Part shown: positions 1 through 7,602 of the stretch, one piece after another
Numbering within the stretch: the stretch's first letter is position 1
Layout: each line of letters begins with the position of its first letter
Assembly (NCBI GenBank): GCA_964426915.1
Contig: CAYRTD010000055.1
Location: 1 to 23,437, forward strand
Direction: 5' to 3'
Length of the DNA stretch: 23,437 nt
Origin: CAYRTD01 sp964426915
Lineage (GTDB): Bacteria > Bacteroidota > Bacteroidia > Bacteroidales > GCA-2748055
Program-made: the position numbers and the translations under genes
Notes under the pieces: generated by a model
The model's input: the letters and a program-made list of their open reading frames with translations, nothing else
Databases searched by the model: none
Told to the model about the DNA's origin: nothing

Positions 1-62
1 GCCGGGGTTTTCTTTCCCTCACTCCCTAACAAAACTATGAGCTGTCATTTCGACGAAGGGGA

Positions 63-78
63 TTTTGCCCCGGCAAAA
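63..78. repeat. Short inverted repeat TTTTGCC-cc-GGCAAAA
   Basis: Perfect 7-bp arms separated by two bases, inside the GTCATTTCGACG-type repeat. No T-tract follows on either side, so a terminator role is not supported. Confidence 0.5.
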
Positions 79-282
79 TACCCGATGGAGAAACCCCTCT
101 CTCCTTCAAGTCCGAAAATGCTCATCCGGAAAATCGTATCAATAACACTCAAAATCTAATCAGTACAAAAAAGCAACCAGCCAGATACTGCACCTAAGAT
201 AAATATAAACGACTGACTCTCTTACAACAACCAAATATTATATCCTTAAGTTGACGTGTATGCCATTCGGGGTTGCCAACAC

Positions 283-307
283 TAACTGACGTCACACATA
301 TCAGTTA
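283..307. repeat. Inverted repeat TAACTGA/TCAGTTA
   Basis: Perfect 7-bp arms at 283-289 and 301-307 with an 11-base loop, about 150 bases upstream of the pqqD-like ORF. It could be a regulator site or a weak hairpin; the function is unknown. Confidence 0.4.
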
Positions 308-334
308 TGATCTTATACCGTCACATCGGTCACA

Positions 335-372
335 CCAATCACCGATCACCGACACACCGATCACCGATTACC
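335..372. repeat. Degenerate heptamer run (CCGATCA/CCGATTA)
   Basis: Heptamer-like units CCGATCA (342-348, 357-363) and CCGATTA (364-370) with degenerate neighbours. The same unit recurs as cleaner tandem copies at 12476-12525, so this is a dispersed simple-repeat family of this genome. Confidence 0.6.
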
Positions 373-450
373 ATTTTCCTCCCCCCCATTCAACTTTTTC
401 TTCTCAAATCTCTCCCAATTATTTATTACATTAGCGTTTTAAATATTAAA

Positions 451-696
451 ATGAGAAGAATATGGCACAGGAAAAGAAATTTGTTCCTTTTGTCTCGGCT
501 GAAACGAAATCAGACCGGCACACTGGTATGGGAGGCAATAGACAGGAAACGAAGTGTTCAGCAAATTTATGATTATCTAAAAAATAATAGTCCTGAAAAT
601 ACCGGTTTTGATGAGCTGGAGGAGCGACTGACAAAGTATATTATGAACCTTTATGAGAAGCGGTTAATCAGTTTTAAACAATTAATAAATACATGA
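451..696 (+). CDS. PqqD-like peptide-chaperone-fold protein, probably N-terminally truncated
   Basis: The 81-residue product from ATG 451 carries a PqqD-like winged-helix segment from about residue 20: NQTGTLVWEAIDRKRSVQQI, then a helical tail ELEERLTKYIMNLYEKRLISF. The family pattern is a Leu/Asn-x-x-Gly-x-x-hydrophobic-Trp-Glu-x-hydrophobic-Asp-Gly-Lys-Arg-Thr-Val core. PqqD-family proteins bind peptides for radical-SAM or other modifying enzymes, but none is encoded nearby. The usual N-terminal beta-strands are missing. Residues 1-19 are basic and low in similarity because that stretch is the out-of-frame start of another gene (see the OPT remnant at 462). The stop lies 4 bases before pepD, so the two are probably co-transcribed. 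The open frame extends up to 307, but that extension is repeat-derived. The gene may be a non-functional remnant. Confidence 0.5.
   Translation: MRRIWHRKRNLFLLSRLKRNQTGTLVWEAIDRKRSVQQIYDYLKNNSPENTGFDELEERLTKYIMNLYEKRLISFKQLINT
462..572 (+). pseudogene. Remnant of OPT-family oligopeptide transporter start, fused out of frame to the pqqD-like gene
   Basis: ATG 462 is preceded by the purine-rich GAGAAG and opens a frame beginning MAQEKKFVPFVSAETK. That matches the usual start of Bacteroidota OPT/YSL transporters (E-K-K-F-x-P-[FY]-[VI]-x-[AD]-E-T), recalled from family knowledge. After about residue 16-18 the similarity ends and the frame becomes meaningless, stopping at 570-572 after 36 codons. 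The other frame becomes PqqD-like at the same place. The simplest reading is a deletion joining the first ~48 bases of a ~2-kb transporter gene to the middle of the next gene. A peptide importer would fit beside pepD. The call rests on a short N-terminal motif. Confidence 0.45.
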
Positions 697-700
697 TATT

Positions 701-2155
701 ATGAGCGAAGTAAAAAATCTAAAACCCGGATTATGGAAAATATTCCATGATTTGACACAAATTCCCAGACCTTCCAAAAAGGAACAAAAAGCCGTTGACT
801 TTGCTAAAGATTTTGGTGAAAAACTTGGACTGGAAACCATTGTTGATGCTGCAGGTAATGTAATTATCCGGAAACCTGCGACTCCTGGTTACGAGAACAG
901 AAAAGGAGTTATTCTTCAGGCTCACCTTGATATGGTGCCACAAAAAAATTCGGATAAAGATCACGACTTTGAAAAAGATCCTATCGAAACCCGCATAGAG
1001 GATGGCTGGGTTGTAGCAAACGGGACAACACTCGGTTCAGATAATGGAATCGGAGTTGCAGCTGCTCTTGCTGTGATGCAATCTGAGGATCTGGAGCACG
1101 GTGCGGTGGAAGCCCTTCTTACTATTGATGAAGAAACTGGTATGACCGGGGCTTTTGAACTTAAACCGGGTTTACTGAATGGTGATATATTATTGAATCT
1201 GGACTCGGAAGATGAAGGTGAACTTTATATTGGCTGTGCCGGCGGAATGAATACTTCTGCCAATATGCAGTATGATGAAGAAGAGGTACCTTCGGATCAT
1301 GTTGCATTTAAACTGGAATTAAAAGGTTTGAAGGGTGGGCACTCCGGACTCGACATTAATTTAGGAAGAGCTAATGCAAATAAACTCATGAATCGTTTAT
1401 TATGGGAAGCAGGCAAAGAGCTTGATATGAGGGTTTCCTTTATTGAGGGAGGCAGTCTCCGGAATGCCATTCCCCGTGAATCTGTTGCTATTGTTACGGT
1501 TTCATCTGAAGAAAAAAACAGGTTCCTGAAACTGGTAGATGATATGGAACAAACGTTCAGAAAAGAATTCAAAGCTGCGGAGCCGGATCTTAAGCTGAAT
1601 GCCGGAGAAACTGAGCTGCCTTCATTGATAATGACCAGGGGAGCTCAGGAAAGTATGGTAAAAATGGTTTACGGTATTCCGAATGGCGTGATGAGAATGA
1701 GTACCGACATGCCTGATGTTGTTGAAACCTCCACAAATCTGGCTATTGTAAATGTTAAGAAAGGAAAAATGGATTGCCTGTGCCTCATCCGCAGCTCCGT
1801 GGATTCTGCTAAATTCAGTTTGGGCAATATGACCGAGGCTGTTATGAAACTGGCCGGAGCCGATGTGGTCCACGACGGCACCTATCCGGGCTGGACCCCC
1901 AATGTGAACTCACCCATTCTTAATACCATGAAAAAAGTGTATGATGAAAACTTCGGTAAAGTTCCCGAAATAAAAGTTATTCATGCAGGACTTGAATGTG
2001 GTATAATTGGAAATGCTTATCCGGGTCTGGATATGATATCTTTTGGCCCTACCATAAAATTTCCCCACTCACCAGATGAAAAGGTAAATATTGAGACGGT
2101 ACAGAAATTTTGGGATTTTCTTGTTCAGACCCTGAAGAGTGTACCGGAGAAATAG
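701..2155 (+). CDS. pepD: Aminoacyl-histidine dipeptidase (peptidase M20C)
   Basis: The 484-residue cytosolic metallopeptidase hydrolyses Xaa-His and other dipeptides such as carnosine. The length matches E. coli PepD (485). The M20 signature is complete: H75 and D77 in QAHLDMV, D114 in GSDNGIG (bridging metal ligand), E144/E145 in DEETG (catalytic base and ligand), D168 in LNLDSEDE and H456 in KFPHSPDE. The GCAGG stretch after the ligand block is typical of the M20C subfamily. The dimerisation/lid domain lies roughly at residues 190-380, inserted in the catalytic domain. ATG 701 starts 4 bases after the pqqD-like ORF, implying one transcript. Together with the transporter remnant upstream, the locus looks like a former peptide uptake and degradation unit. 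It converges on metF, with 71 bases between stops and no obvious terminator hairpin. Confidence 0.95.
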   Translation: MSEVKNLKPGLWKIFHDLTQIPRPSKKEQKAVDFAKDFGEKLGLETIVDAAGNVIIRKPATPGYENRKGVILQAHLDMVPQKNSDKDHDFEKDPIETRIEDGWVVANGTTLGSDNGIGVAAALAVMQSEDLEHGAVEALLTIDEETGMTGAFELKPGLLNGDILLNLDSEDEGELYIGCAGGMNTSANMQYDEEEVPSDHVAFKLELKGLKGGHSGLDINLGRANANKLMNRLLWEAGKELDMRVSFIEGGSLRNAIPRESVAIVTVSSEEKNRFLKLVDDMEQTFRKEFKAAEPDLKLNAGETELPSLIMTRGAQESMVKMVYGIPNGVMRMSTDMPDVVETSTNLAIVNVKKGKMDCLCLIRSSVDSAKFSLGNMTEAVMKLAGADVVHDGTYPGWTPNVNSPILNTMKKVYDENFGKVPEIKVIHAGLECGIIGNAYPGLDMISFGPTIKFPHSPDEKVNIETVQKFWDFLVQTLKSVPEK

Positions 2156-2226
2156 GTTTTATTCGAAATAGCGAATGCTAAAATAAATTTAAGGTTGCCG
2201 ATGGTGAAAATGCTTGACGTAACCAA

Positions 2227-3180
2227 TTAAAAAACCGCTTTTGCGATTTTTCTGATATTATCGGAAATGCCTATAGTATAGTAGTGTATAGCAGGGGCTC
2301 CTTTTTCTTTTAATTCCTTCGATTGGGTAATTGCCCATTCAACACCCACTTCTTTCGCCTCCGCATTGTTTTTGCAGTTGGCTACTGCTGATACCAGTTC
2401 GTCCGGAATGTCTATATGAAAAACTCTGGGAAGAAGTTCAATATCTTTTAAGGAGGTGATGGGTTTCAGGCCCGGAACAATTGGAACATCAATGCCAGCC
2501 CGTCTGCATTTTTCAACATAATTGAAAAATTTTTCATTGTCGAAAAACATCTGAGTTACGATATATTCAGCACCGGCTTCGATTTTTGCTTTAATAAACC
2601 GCATGTCAGTATCCATATTCGGAGCTTCAAAATGTTTTTCCGGATAACCGGCAACCCCAACTGAAAAATCTGTTTTAGTCGGTTCCTTAATATCCGGATC
2701 AAGATACTGGCCTTTGTTCATATCCATTATCTGCTTTACAAGATCTACGGTGTGGGCATGTCCTCCCTTCTCAGGAATAAATGAGCGCTGACCTTTTTGT
2801 GGGTCACCTCTGAGTATCAGTAGATTATTCATTCCAAGAAAGTGCAGGTCGATTAATACATCTTCTGTTTCTTCCCGGGTAAACCCTCCACAGATGATAT
2901 GAGGTACAACGGTAATATTATATTTGTTCTGGATAGCAGCTGCAATGGCAACAGTTCCGGGTCTTTTCCGGATGATTCTTCTTTCGAACTGACCTTCTGC
3001 GTTCTTCCTGTAAACAGACTCCTGTTGATGGTAGGTTACATTGATGTTCAGGGGATCAAATTCAATAAGCGGATCAATTGAATTATATATATCATTTATA
3101 TCCCTGCCTTTGAGAGGCGGGAGAAGTTCAAAGGAAAAATAGGTTTCTTTAGGTTTTTTTAATTTATCGGCAACTTTCAT
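2227..3180 (-). CDS. metF: 5,10-methylenetetrahydrofolate reductase
   Basis: The 317-residue FAD-dependent TIM-barrel enzyme reduces 5,10-methylene-THF to 5-methyl-THF, the methyl donor used by MetH next door. Key positions are visible: the catalytic Glu in SFELLPP (E18), the FAD/folate loop LRGDPQKG with D126 (E. coli D120 equivalent), and YIVTQMFFD, which carries the conserved substrate-contacting Gln. It is slightly longer than E. coli MetF (296 residues). Its ATG overlaps the metH stop codon (ATGA, 3177-3180), so translation is probably coupled to metH, with GAAAG just upstream as a weak ribosome binding site. No separate promoter is expected. Confidence 0.96.
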   Translation of the reverse strand: MKVADKLKKPKETYFSFELLPPLKGRDINDIYNSIDPLIEFDPLNINVTYHQQESVYRKNAEGQFERRIIRKRPGTVAIAAAIQNKYNITVVPHIICGGFTREETEDVLIDLHFLGMNNLLILRGDPQKGQRSFIPEKGGHAHTVDLVKQIMDMNKGQYLDPDIKEPTKTDFSVGVAGYPEKHFEAPNMDTDMRFIKAKIEAGAEYIVTQMFFDNEKFFNYVEKCRRAGIDVPIVPGLKPITSLKDIELLPRVFHIDIPDELVSAVANCKNNAEAKEVGVEWAITQSKELKEKGAPAIHYYTIGISDNIRKIAKAVF

Positions 3181-6100
3181 CTTTCAGGAATATAGTTTAA
3201 ATTAGAGGCTAACCACTTTTCAATGGTGATTATATCTGTATTTTTTCTTTTCGCATAATCTTCAACCTGATCTTTTCCAATTTTTCCTACAAAAAAATAT
3301 TTGGATTCAGGATGAGCAAACATCAATCCACTAACCGATGCTGCAGGAAACATGCTAAAACTTTCTGTGAGGCTTATTCCAGTATTTTTTTCTGCCTGTA
3401 AGAGTCTGAATAATGTTTCCTTCTCAGAATGATCGGGGCAAGCCGGATAACCATGAGCAGGCCTAATACCCTGGTAATTTTCCAGGATAAGATCTTCCAG
3501 GTCAAGATTTTCATCCGAAGCATATCCCCAGAATTCTTTTCTGACCCTTTCATGCAACAATTCCGTGAAGGCTTCAGCAAGCCGGTCTGCCAGGGCTTTT
3601 AGCATTATGCTGTTATAGTCATCGTGGTTGGCTTCAAATTCGCGGATCTTTTTTTCTATCCCAATCCCTGCCGTTGCTGCGAAAGCTCCGATATAATCTA
3701 TTTTGCCGCTTTCTTTGGGGGCAATGAAATCCGACAGGCAATAATTTGGTGCATTGTCTTTTTTCTCTACCTGATTTCTAAGGTTAACAAAACGATGGAC
3801 CAGGTTGCTGCGCTTAATGTCATCATAAACCTCGATATCATCCCCCACAGAATTAGCGGGAAAAAAACCAATAACTCCTTTAGCCGTCAGCCACTTCTCT
3901 TCTATTATCTTCTTTAACATTTCCTGAGCATCATCAAAAAGCTTTCTTGCTTCTTCACCCTGCCTGGGATCATTAAGGATATCAGGGAATTTCCCTCTAA
4001 GCTGCCACACAACGAAGAAAAACACCCAGGATATATAATGGCTGATCTCTTCGGTAGAATAATCATCAAAGACTTTTATTCCTGTAAAAGAAGGCTGATA
4101 GATTTTGGTTTTTTTCCAGTCTGGTGAAAAGGCATTTTTTCTGGCTTCTGCCAGACTTATATAATTAACCGTTGAGCTGGATGCGGAATAACTATTTCTA
4201 AGCTTGTTATATTCCTCCCTGATTGAAGAAACAAAAGCATCTTTTTTTTCTTTGTTCAATAAGTTGCTTACAACTCCCACGCTCCTGGAAGCATCTTTAA
4301 CATGTATAACGGCATGCTGGTATGTCGGTTCTATTTTAACCGCAGTATGGATTCTGGAAGTAGTGGCTCCACCAATCAGCAAAGGCTGCTGAAAGCCCTG
4401 TCTCTCCATCTCAGTAGCAATATTCGTCATTTCTTCCAGAGATGGGGTGATCAGTCCGCTAAGACCGATTATATCAACACTTTTTTCTTTGGCAGTCTGC
4501 AGGATCTTTTCAGTCGGGACCATCACTCCAAGGTCAATGATTTCATAATTATTACAACCAAGAACAACTCCGACAATATTTTTACCAATATCGTGGACAT
4601 CACCTTTGACTGTGGCTAATAATATTTTCCCTGCCGGACTGGTATCTCCGGCTTCACTTTTTTCTTCTTCAATAAAGGGCAGGAGGGTGGCAACGCCCTT
4701 TTTCATAACCCTTGCGCTTTTTACTACCTGAGGAAGAAACATTTTACCGGATCCGAAAAGATCTCCAACTACGTTCATTCCATCCATAAGCGGACCTTCA
4801 ATTACTTTCAGAGCAAAGCCTATCTTTTTATGAGCTTCCAGTACATCTTCTTCTACATAATCCGGAATGCCCTTTATTAATGCATGTTTAAGCCGTTCCT
4901 CAACATCAGCCTCTCTCCATTCATCTTTTTTCTTTTCTGTTTTTACATCTGTTTTTATATTTTCAGCAAATTCTATAAGTCTTTCAGTGGCATCAGGCTT
5001 CCGGTTCAACACCACATCTTCTGTAAGGAGAAGGAGTTCCCCGGGTATTTCATCATATACCTGAAGGAGTCCGGGATTTACAATGCCCATATCCAGGCCT
5101 GCTTTTATGGCGTGAAAAAGGAAAACGGAATGCATTGCTTCACGCACTGTATTATTTCCCCTGAAGGAGAACGAGAGGTTACTGATCCCACCACTGACGT
5201 GGGCAAGGGGCAGATTTTTTTTAATCCATTTCACGGTCTCAATAAAATCTACCGCATAGTTATTATGCTCCTCAATACCGGTGGCAATAGCCAGAACATT
5301 TGGATCGAATATAATATCCTCGGCGGGAAATTTAAGTTTACCGGTTAGCAGGTTATAAGCTCTTTCACACACCTCAATTCTTCGTTCATAACTATCGGCC
5401 TGTCCTTTTTCATCGAATGCCATTACTACAGCCGCTGCACCATATTTTCTTACTTTTTCGGCCTGCTTAAGAAAGGATTCTTCGCCTTCTTTGAGACTGA
5501 TGGAATTTACTACAGCTTTACCCTGTATACATTTAAGTCCTGCCTCAATTACCGACCATTTTGAAGAATCGATCATGACCGGTACCCGGGCAATATCAGG
5601 TTCTGCCATGATTAGATTGAGAAAGATGACCATTTCCTTTTCAGCATCCAACATAGCGTCATCCATACAAATATCAATGATCTGTGCACCTCCTTCTACC
5701 TGGTCTTTTGCTATCTTCAGAGCTTCTTCATATTTCTTTTCCCTTATAAGCCTGGCGAATTTTTTTGATCCTGATACATTTGTTCTTTCCCCGATGTTGA
5801 TGAAATTGCTCCCTTCAAATACAGTGAGGGGCTCAAGGCCGGAAAGCCTCAGTCTGTTTTCTTTAAGGGGTGGTTTCCTTCCAGTTACATTATCAGCATA
5901 TCTGGCAAATTCCTTTATGTGTTCAGGCGTTGTTCCGCAACAACCACCAATAATATTTACATAACCTGAATTGATGAAATCAGCGATCTTTATGCCCATT
6001 TCTTCCGGGCCCTCATCATATTCTCCAAATTGATTAGGAAGACCTGCATTTGGATGGGCACTCAGGTAAGTGGGTGCTTTTTCTGATAATTCCTGTAAAT

Positions 6101-6866
6101 AGGGTCTAAGTTCACCTGCGCCCAGAGAACAGTTAAGTCCGAGTGAAAGTACATCAACATGCGAAACGGAATTTATAAATGCCTCAAGGTTCTGACCGGA
6201 TAATGTTCTGCCACTTGCATCGGTTATAGTACCGGATATCATTACCGGAATGGATATCTTCTCTCGTTTGTTAAGCTTTTCGACAGCGAAGAGTGCTGCT
6301 TTTGCATTAAGGGTGTCAAATATGGTCTCAATAAGGAAAATATCTACTTCTCCTTTATATAATGCCTCAATCTGTTCAAAATAGGTGTCTGAAAGATCAT
6401 CAAAAGAAACCGCACGATATCCGGGATCATTAACATCGGGGGACATGGAAGCGGTTTTATTTGTAGGTCCTATTGACCCGGCAACGAAACGGGGCTTTTC
6501 AGGAGTTTTAAGACTGTATTCTTTTGCTGCTTCTGCAGCCAGCCTGGCCGAAGCAAGATTCAGTTCGCTTACATAATCTTCAAGATGATAATCTGCCTGG
6601 GATATCCTGTTGGCATTAAAAGTGTTGGTTTCAATTATGTCTGCACCAGCTTTGAGAAAAGCCGTATGGATCTCACTTATTATATCCGGTCTGGTGATAG
6701 AAAGCAGGTCATTATTCCCTTTAAGTTCATAGGGAAAATCTTTGAACCGATCTCCCCTGAAATCTTCTTCACTTAGCTTATGCTTCTGGATCATGGTACC
6801 CATTGCCCCATCCAGGATAAGGATTCTTCTCTCAAGGGCTCTATATAATTCTTTTGTTCTGTTCAT
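3177..6866 (-). CDS. metH: Cobalamin-dependent methionine synthase, full length
   Basis: The 1229-residue enzyme (E. coli 1227) transfers the methyl group of 5-methyl-THF through cobalamin to homocysteine. All modules are present in order. The homocysteine domain spans ~1-325, with zinc ligands C246 (GLNCSLGA) and C309/C310 (GGCCGTTP). The pterin-binding barrel spans ~350-620 (NIGERTNVSGSKKF). The B12 cap spans ~645-740. The Rossmann B12 domain follows, with GDVHDIGKN placing H758 as the lower axial ligand. The AdoMet reactivation domain spans ~900-1229 and includes RPAHGYPACPDHSEK at 1135-1149. It is the first gene of a two-gene operon with metF. A strong Bacteroidota-type promoter lies at 6938-6968. 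I saw no SAM or cobalamin riboswitch in the short leader. Confidence 0.98.
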   Translation of the reverse strand: MNRTKELYRALERRILILDGAMGTMIQKHKLSEEDFRGDRFKDFPYELKGNNDLLSITRPDIISEIHTAFLKAGADIIETNTFNANRISQADYHLEDYVSELNLASARLAAEAAKEYSLKTPEKPRFVAGSIGPTNKTASMSPDVNDPGYRAVSFDDLSDTYFEQIEALYKGEVDIFLIETIFDTLNAKAALFAVEKLNKREKISIPVMISGTITDASGRTLSGQNLEAFINSVSHVDVLSLGLNCSLGAGELRPYLQELSEKAPTYLSAHPNAGLPNQFGEYDEGPEEMGIKIADFINSGYVNIIGGCCGTTPEHIKEFARYADNVTGRKPPLKENRLRLSGLEPLTVFEGSNFINIGERTNVSGSKKFARLIREKKYEEALKIAKDQVEGGAQIIDICMDDAMLDAEKEMVIFLNLIMAEPDIARVPVMIDSSKWSVIEAGLKCIQGKAVVNSISLKEGEESFLKQAEKVRKYGAAAVVMAFDEKGQADSYERRIEVCERAYNLLTGKLKFPAEDIIFDPNVLAIATGIEEHNNYAVDFIETVKWIKKNLPLAHVSGGISNLSFSFRGNNTVREAMHSVFLFHAIKAGLDMGIVNPGLLQVYDEIPGELLLLTEDVVLNRKPDATERLIEFAENIKTDVKTEKKKDEWREADVEERLKHALIKGIPDYVEEDVLEAHKKIGFALKVIEGPLMDGMNVVGDLFGSGKMFLPQVVKSARVMKKGVATLLPFIEEEKSEAGDTSPAGKILLATVKGDVHDIGKNIVGVVLGCNNYEIIDLGVMVPTEKILQTAKEKSVDIIGLSGLITPSLEEMTNIATEMERQGFQQPLLIGGATTSRIHTAVKIEPTYQHAVIHVKDASRSVGVVSNLLNKEKKDAFVSSIREEYNKLRNSYSASSSTVNYISLAEARKNAFSPDWKKTKIYQPSFTGIKVFDDYSTEEISHYISWVFFFVVWQLRGKFPDILNDPRQGEEARKLFDDAQEMLKKIIEEKWLTAKGVIGFFPANSVGDDIEVYDDIKRSNLVHRFVNLRNQVEKKDNAPNYCLSDFIAPKESGKIDYIGAFAATAGIGIEKKIREFEANHDDYNSIMLKALADRLAEAFTELLHERVRKEFWGYASDENLDLEDLILENYQGIRPAHGYPACPDHSEKETLFRLLQAEKNTGISLTESFSMFPAASVSGLMFAHPESKYFFVGKIGKDQVEDYAKRKNTDIITIEKWLASNLNYIPER

Positions 6867-6937
6867 TGAAGATTCCCTGTATAGCTGTTTTTTATGATTT
6901 TCAAATACCTGTTGATTTTTTGAAAAATTCAGGATTC

Positions 6938-6968
6938 CAAAAATACTATATAAAGATTATTAATCAAA
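6938..6968 (-). promoter_or_regulatory. Bacteroidota sigma-A type promoter for metH-metF
   Basis: On the minus strand TTTG (6968-6965) is followed by exactly 19 bases and then TATTTTTG (6945-6938). This fits the known Bacteroidota consensus, a -33 TTTG and a -7 TAnnTTTG element. Transcription would begin near 6930, giving a leader of about 65 bases before the metH ATG. It is the only perfect match I noticed in the upstream regions of this window. Confidence 0.7.
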
Positions 6969-7043
6969 GGCCCCACATATATTAGCTCATAAACACAAGT
7001 ACATGAGTTTTGATCTGAATAATTATTAGCTTTGGGTTAATGG

Positions 7044-7149
7044 GCTTTACGCGGCTATAATAGCCTGATAAACAACGCATAAACTTTTGATAAATACTGT
7101 GTTATTCAAAGATCCCACTATCCCGGCAATGTTTATGGCCGTGTAAAGC
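7044..7149. repeat. Spaced inverted repeat around 106-base segment
   Basis: Arms GCTTTACGCGGC (7044-7055) and GCCGTGTAAAGC (7138-7149) match as reverse complements at 11 of 12 positions. The left arm runs into a separate 13-base palindrome GGCTATAATAGCC (7053-7065). A small hairpin GCAAA-TAG-TTTGC lies just beyond (7179-7191). The arrangement resembles a miniature palindromic element, but no target duplication was identified. Confidence 0.5.
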
Positions 7150-7248
7150 GGCGGACAATTATTTCTTTTTAGTCCCCAGCAAATAGTTTGCGATAAACAA
7201 AAAATAACAGGATAATTGGTATTCACAAGCCTTGATCTCGAACATTAT

Positions 7249-7268
7249 GTTCCGATAGCTATCGGAAC
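7249..7268. repeat. 20-base perfect palindrome GTTCCGATAGCTATCGGAAC
   Basis: Perfectly self-complementary. The flank GATCTCGAACATT (7234-7246) recurs identically at 23316-23328, next to the related palindrome TCCCGATAGCTATCGGGA, and both copies are followed by a GACA. This marks a dispersed REP-like element family. Confidence 0.8.
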
Positions 7269-7357
7269 AGACACTCGACTTTATTGACAAACTCTAATTA
7301 TATTTTTCAAAGAATTTTGATCTTTTTACCTACTATGCTTGTTAGAAAGAATAGTAC

Positions 7358-7515
7358 CTGTCCATAGTGTCCGGTTGCTACGTTATGCCTAAAGCTTCAG
7401 TGACATGTGGACAGCGCTCGCGGAAAGCTAAGGCGACATGCAGTCGCAAGCCTTGCAACCAAATGCGGTGGCACAAAACTGGTAATGCAGTGTCCGCGGG
7501 AGCGGATGGGGTATT
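7358..7515. other. GC-rich structured intergenic element
   Basis: The segment is richer in GC than its AT-rich flanks and shows nested complementarity. GGTTGC (7373-7378) pairs with GCAACC (7455-7460). GCCTAAAGCTT (7387-7397) pairs with AAAGCTAAGGC (7424-7434) with a bulge. An alternative hairpin AAGG-CGAC-atgca-GTCG-caag-CCTT overlaps the latter (about 7430-7454). AGTGTCCG occurs twice in direct orientation (7366-7373, 7489-7496). Its left end CTGTCCATAGTGTCCG matches 23172-23187 at 15 of 16 bases. It may be a degenerate mobile repeat or an untranslated structured RNA; I cannot assign it to a known RNA family. Confidence 0.45.
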
Positions 7516-7602
7516 TTTCCGGTGAATGTTAAATTTAAAAATTCATGTGTAATTATTTATTCATGCTTCCGTCTAATAATATAAATATAAAAGTTATTGA
7601 AT

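Larger units (their letters stand above)
1..450. other. Intergenic region with small repeats, no gene recognised
   Basis: No convincing coding frame was found here. The stretch holds a 7-bp inverted repeat (TTTTGCC/GGCAAAA, 63-78) inside a segment reading GTCATTTCGACGAAGGGGA (from about 46), which resembles a dispersed repeat common in Bacteroidota intergenic DNA (recalled, not searched). It also holds a second inverted repeat (TAACTGA 283-289 / TCAGTTA 301-307) and a run of CCGATCA/CCGATTA heptamers at 335-372. An open frame runs through 307-450, but its translation is low-complexity His/Ser/Thr/Pro from the repeats, so it is not accepted as coding. Confidence 0.6.
6867..7602. other. 730-base divergent intergenic region, repeat-rich
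   Basis: This region lies between the divergent metH and GH15 genes. Apart from the metH promoter it contains no credible ORF, tRNA or recognised riboswitch. It holds a spaced inverted repeat at 7044-7149, a 20-base perfect palindrome at 7249-7268 and a GC-rich, hairpin-forming element at 7358-7515. No clear TAnnTTTG promoter was found in front of the GH15 gene. Confidence 0.7.

Noticed and set aside
307..450. N-terminal extension of the PqqD-like ORF up to 307
   Set aside because: The translation is low-complexity His/Ser/Thr/Pro derived from the CCGATCA repeats, and no ribosome binding site or family match supports it.
3374..5964. Long open frames opposite or within metH (for example 5491-5964 plus)
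   Set aside because: They are shadows of the metH coding strand; metH is intact over all domains and explains the DNA fully.
7380..7460. Integron attC site (GTTATGC next to structured DNA)
   Set aside because: A GTTRRRY/RYYYAAC pair with proper spacing is not present, and there is no integrase or gene cassette nearby.
6867..7602. Cobalamin or SAM riboswitch or tRNA upstream of metH
   Set aside because: No B12-box, SAM-box or T-loop consensus was recognised on either strand, and the promoter position leaves only a ~65-base metH leader.
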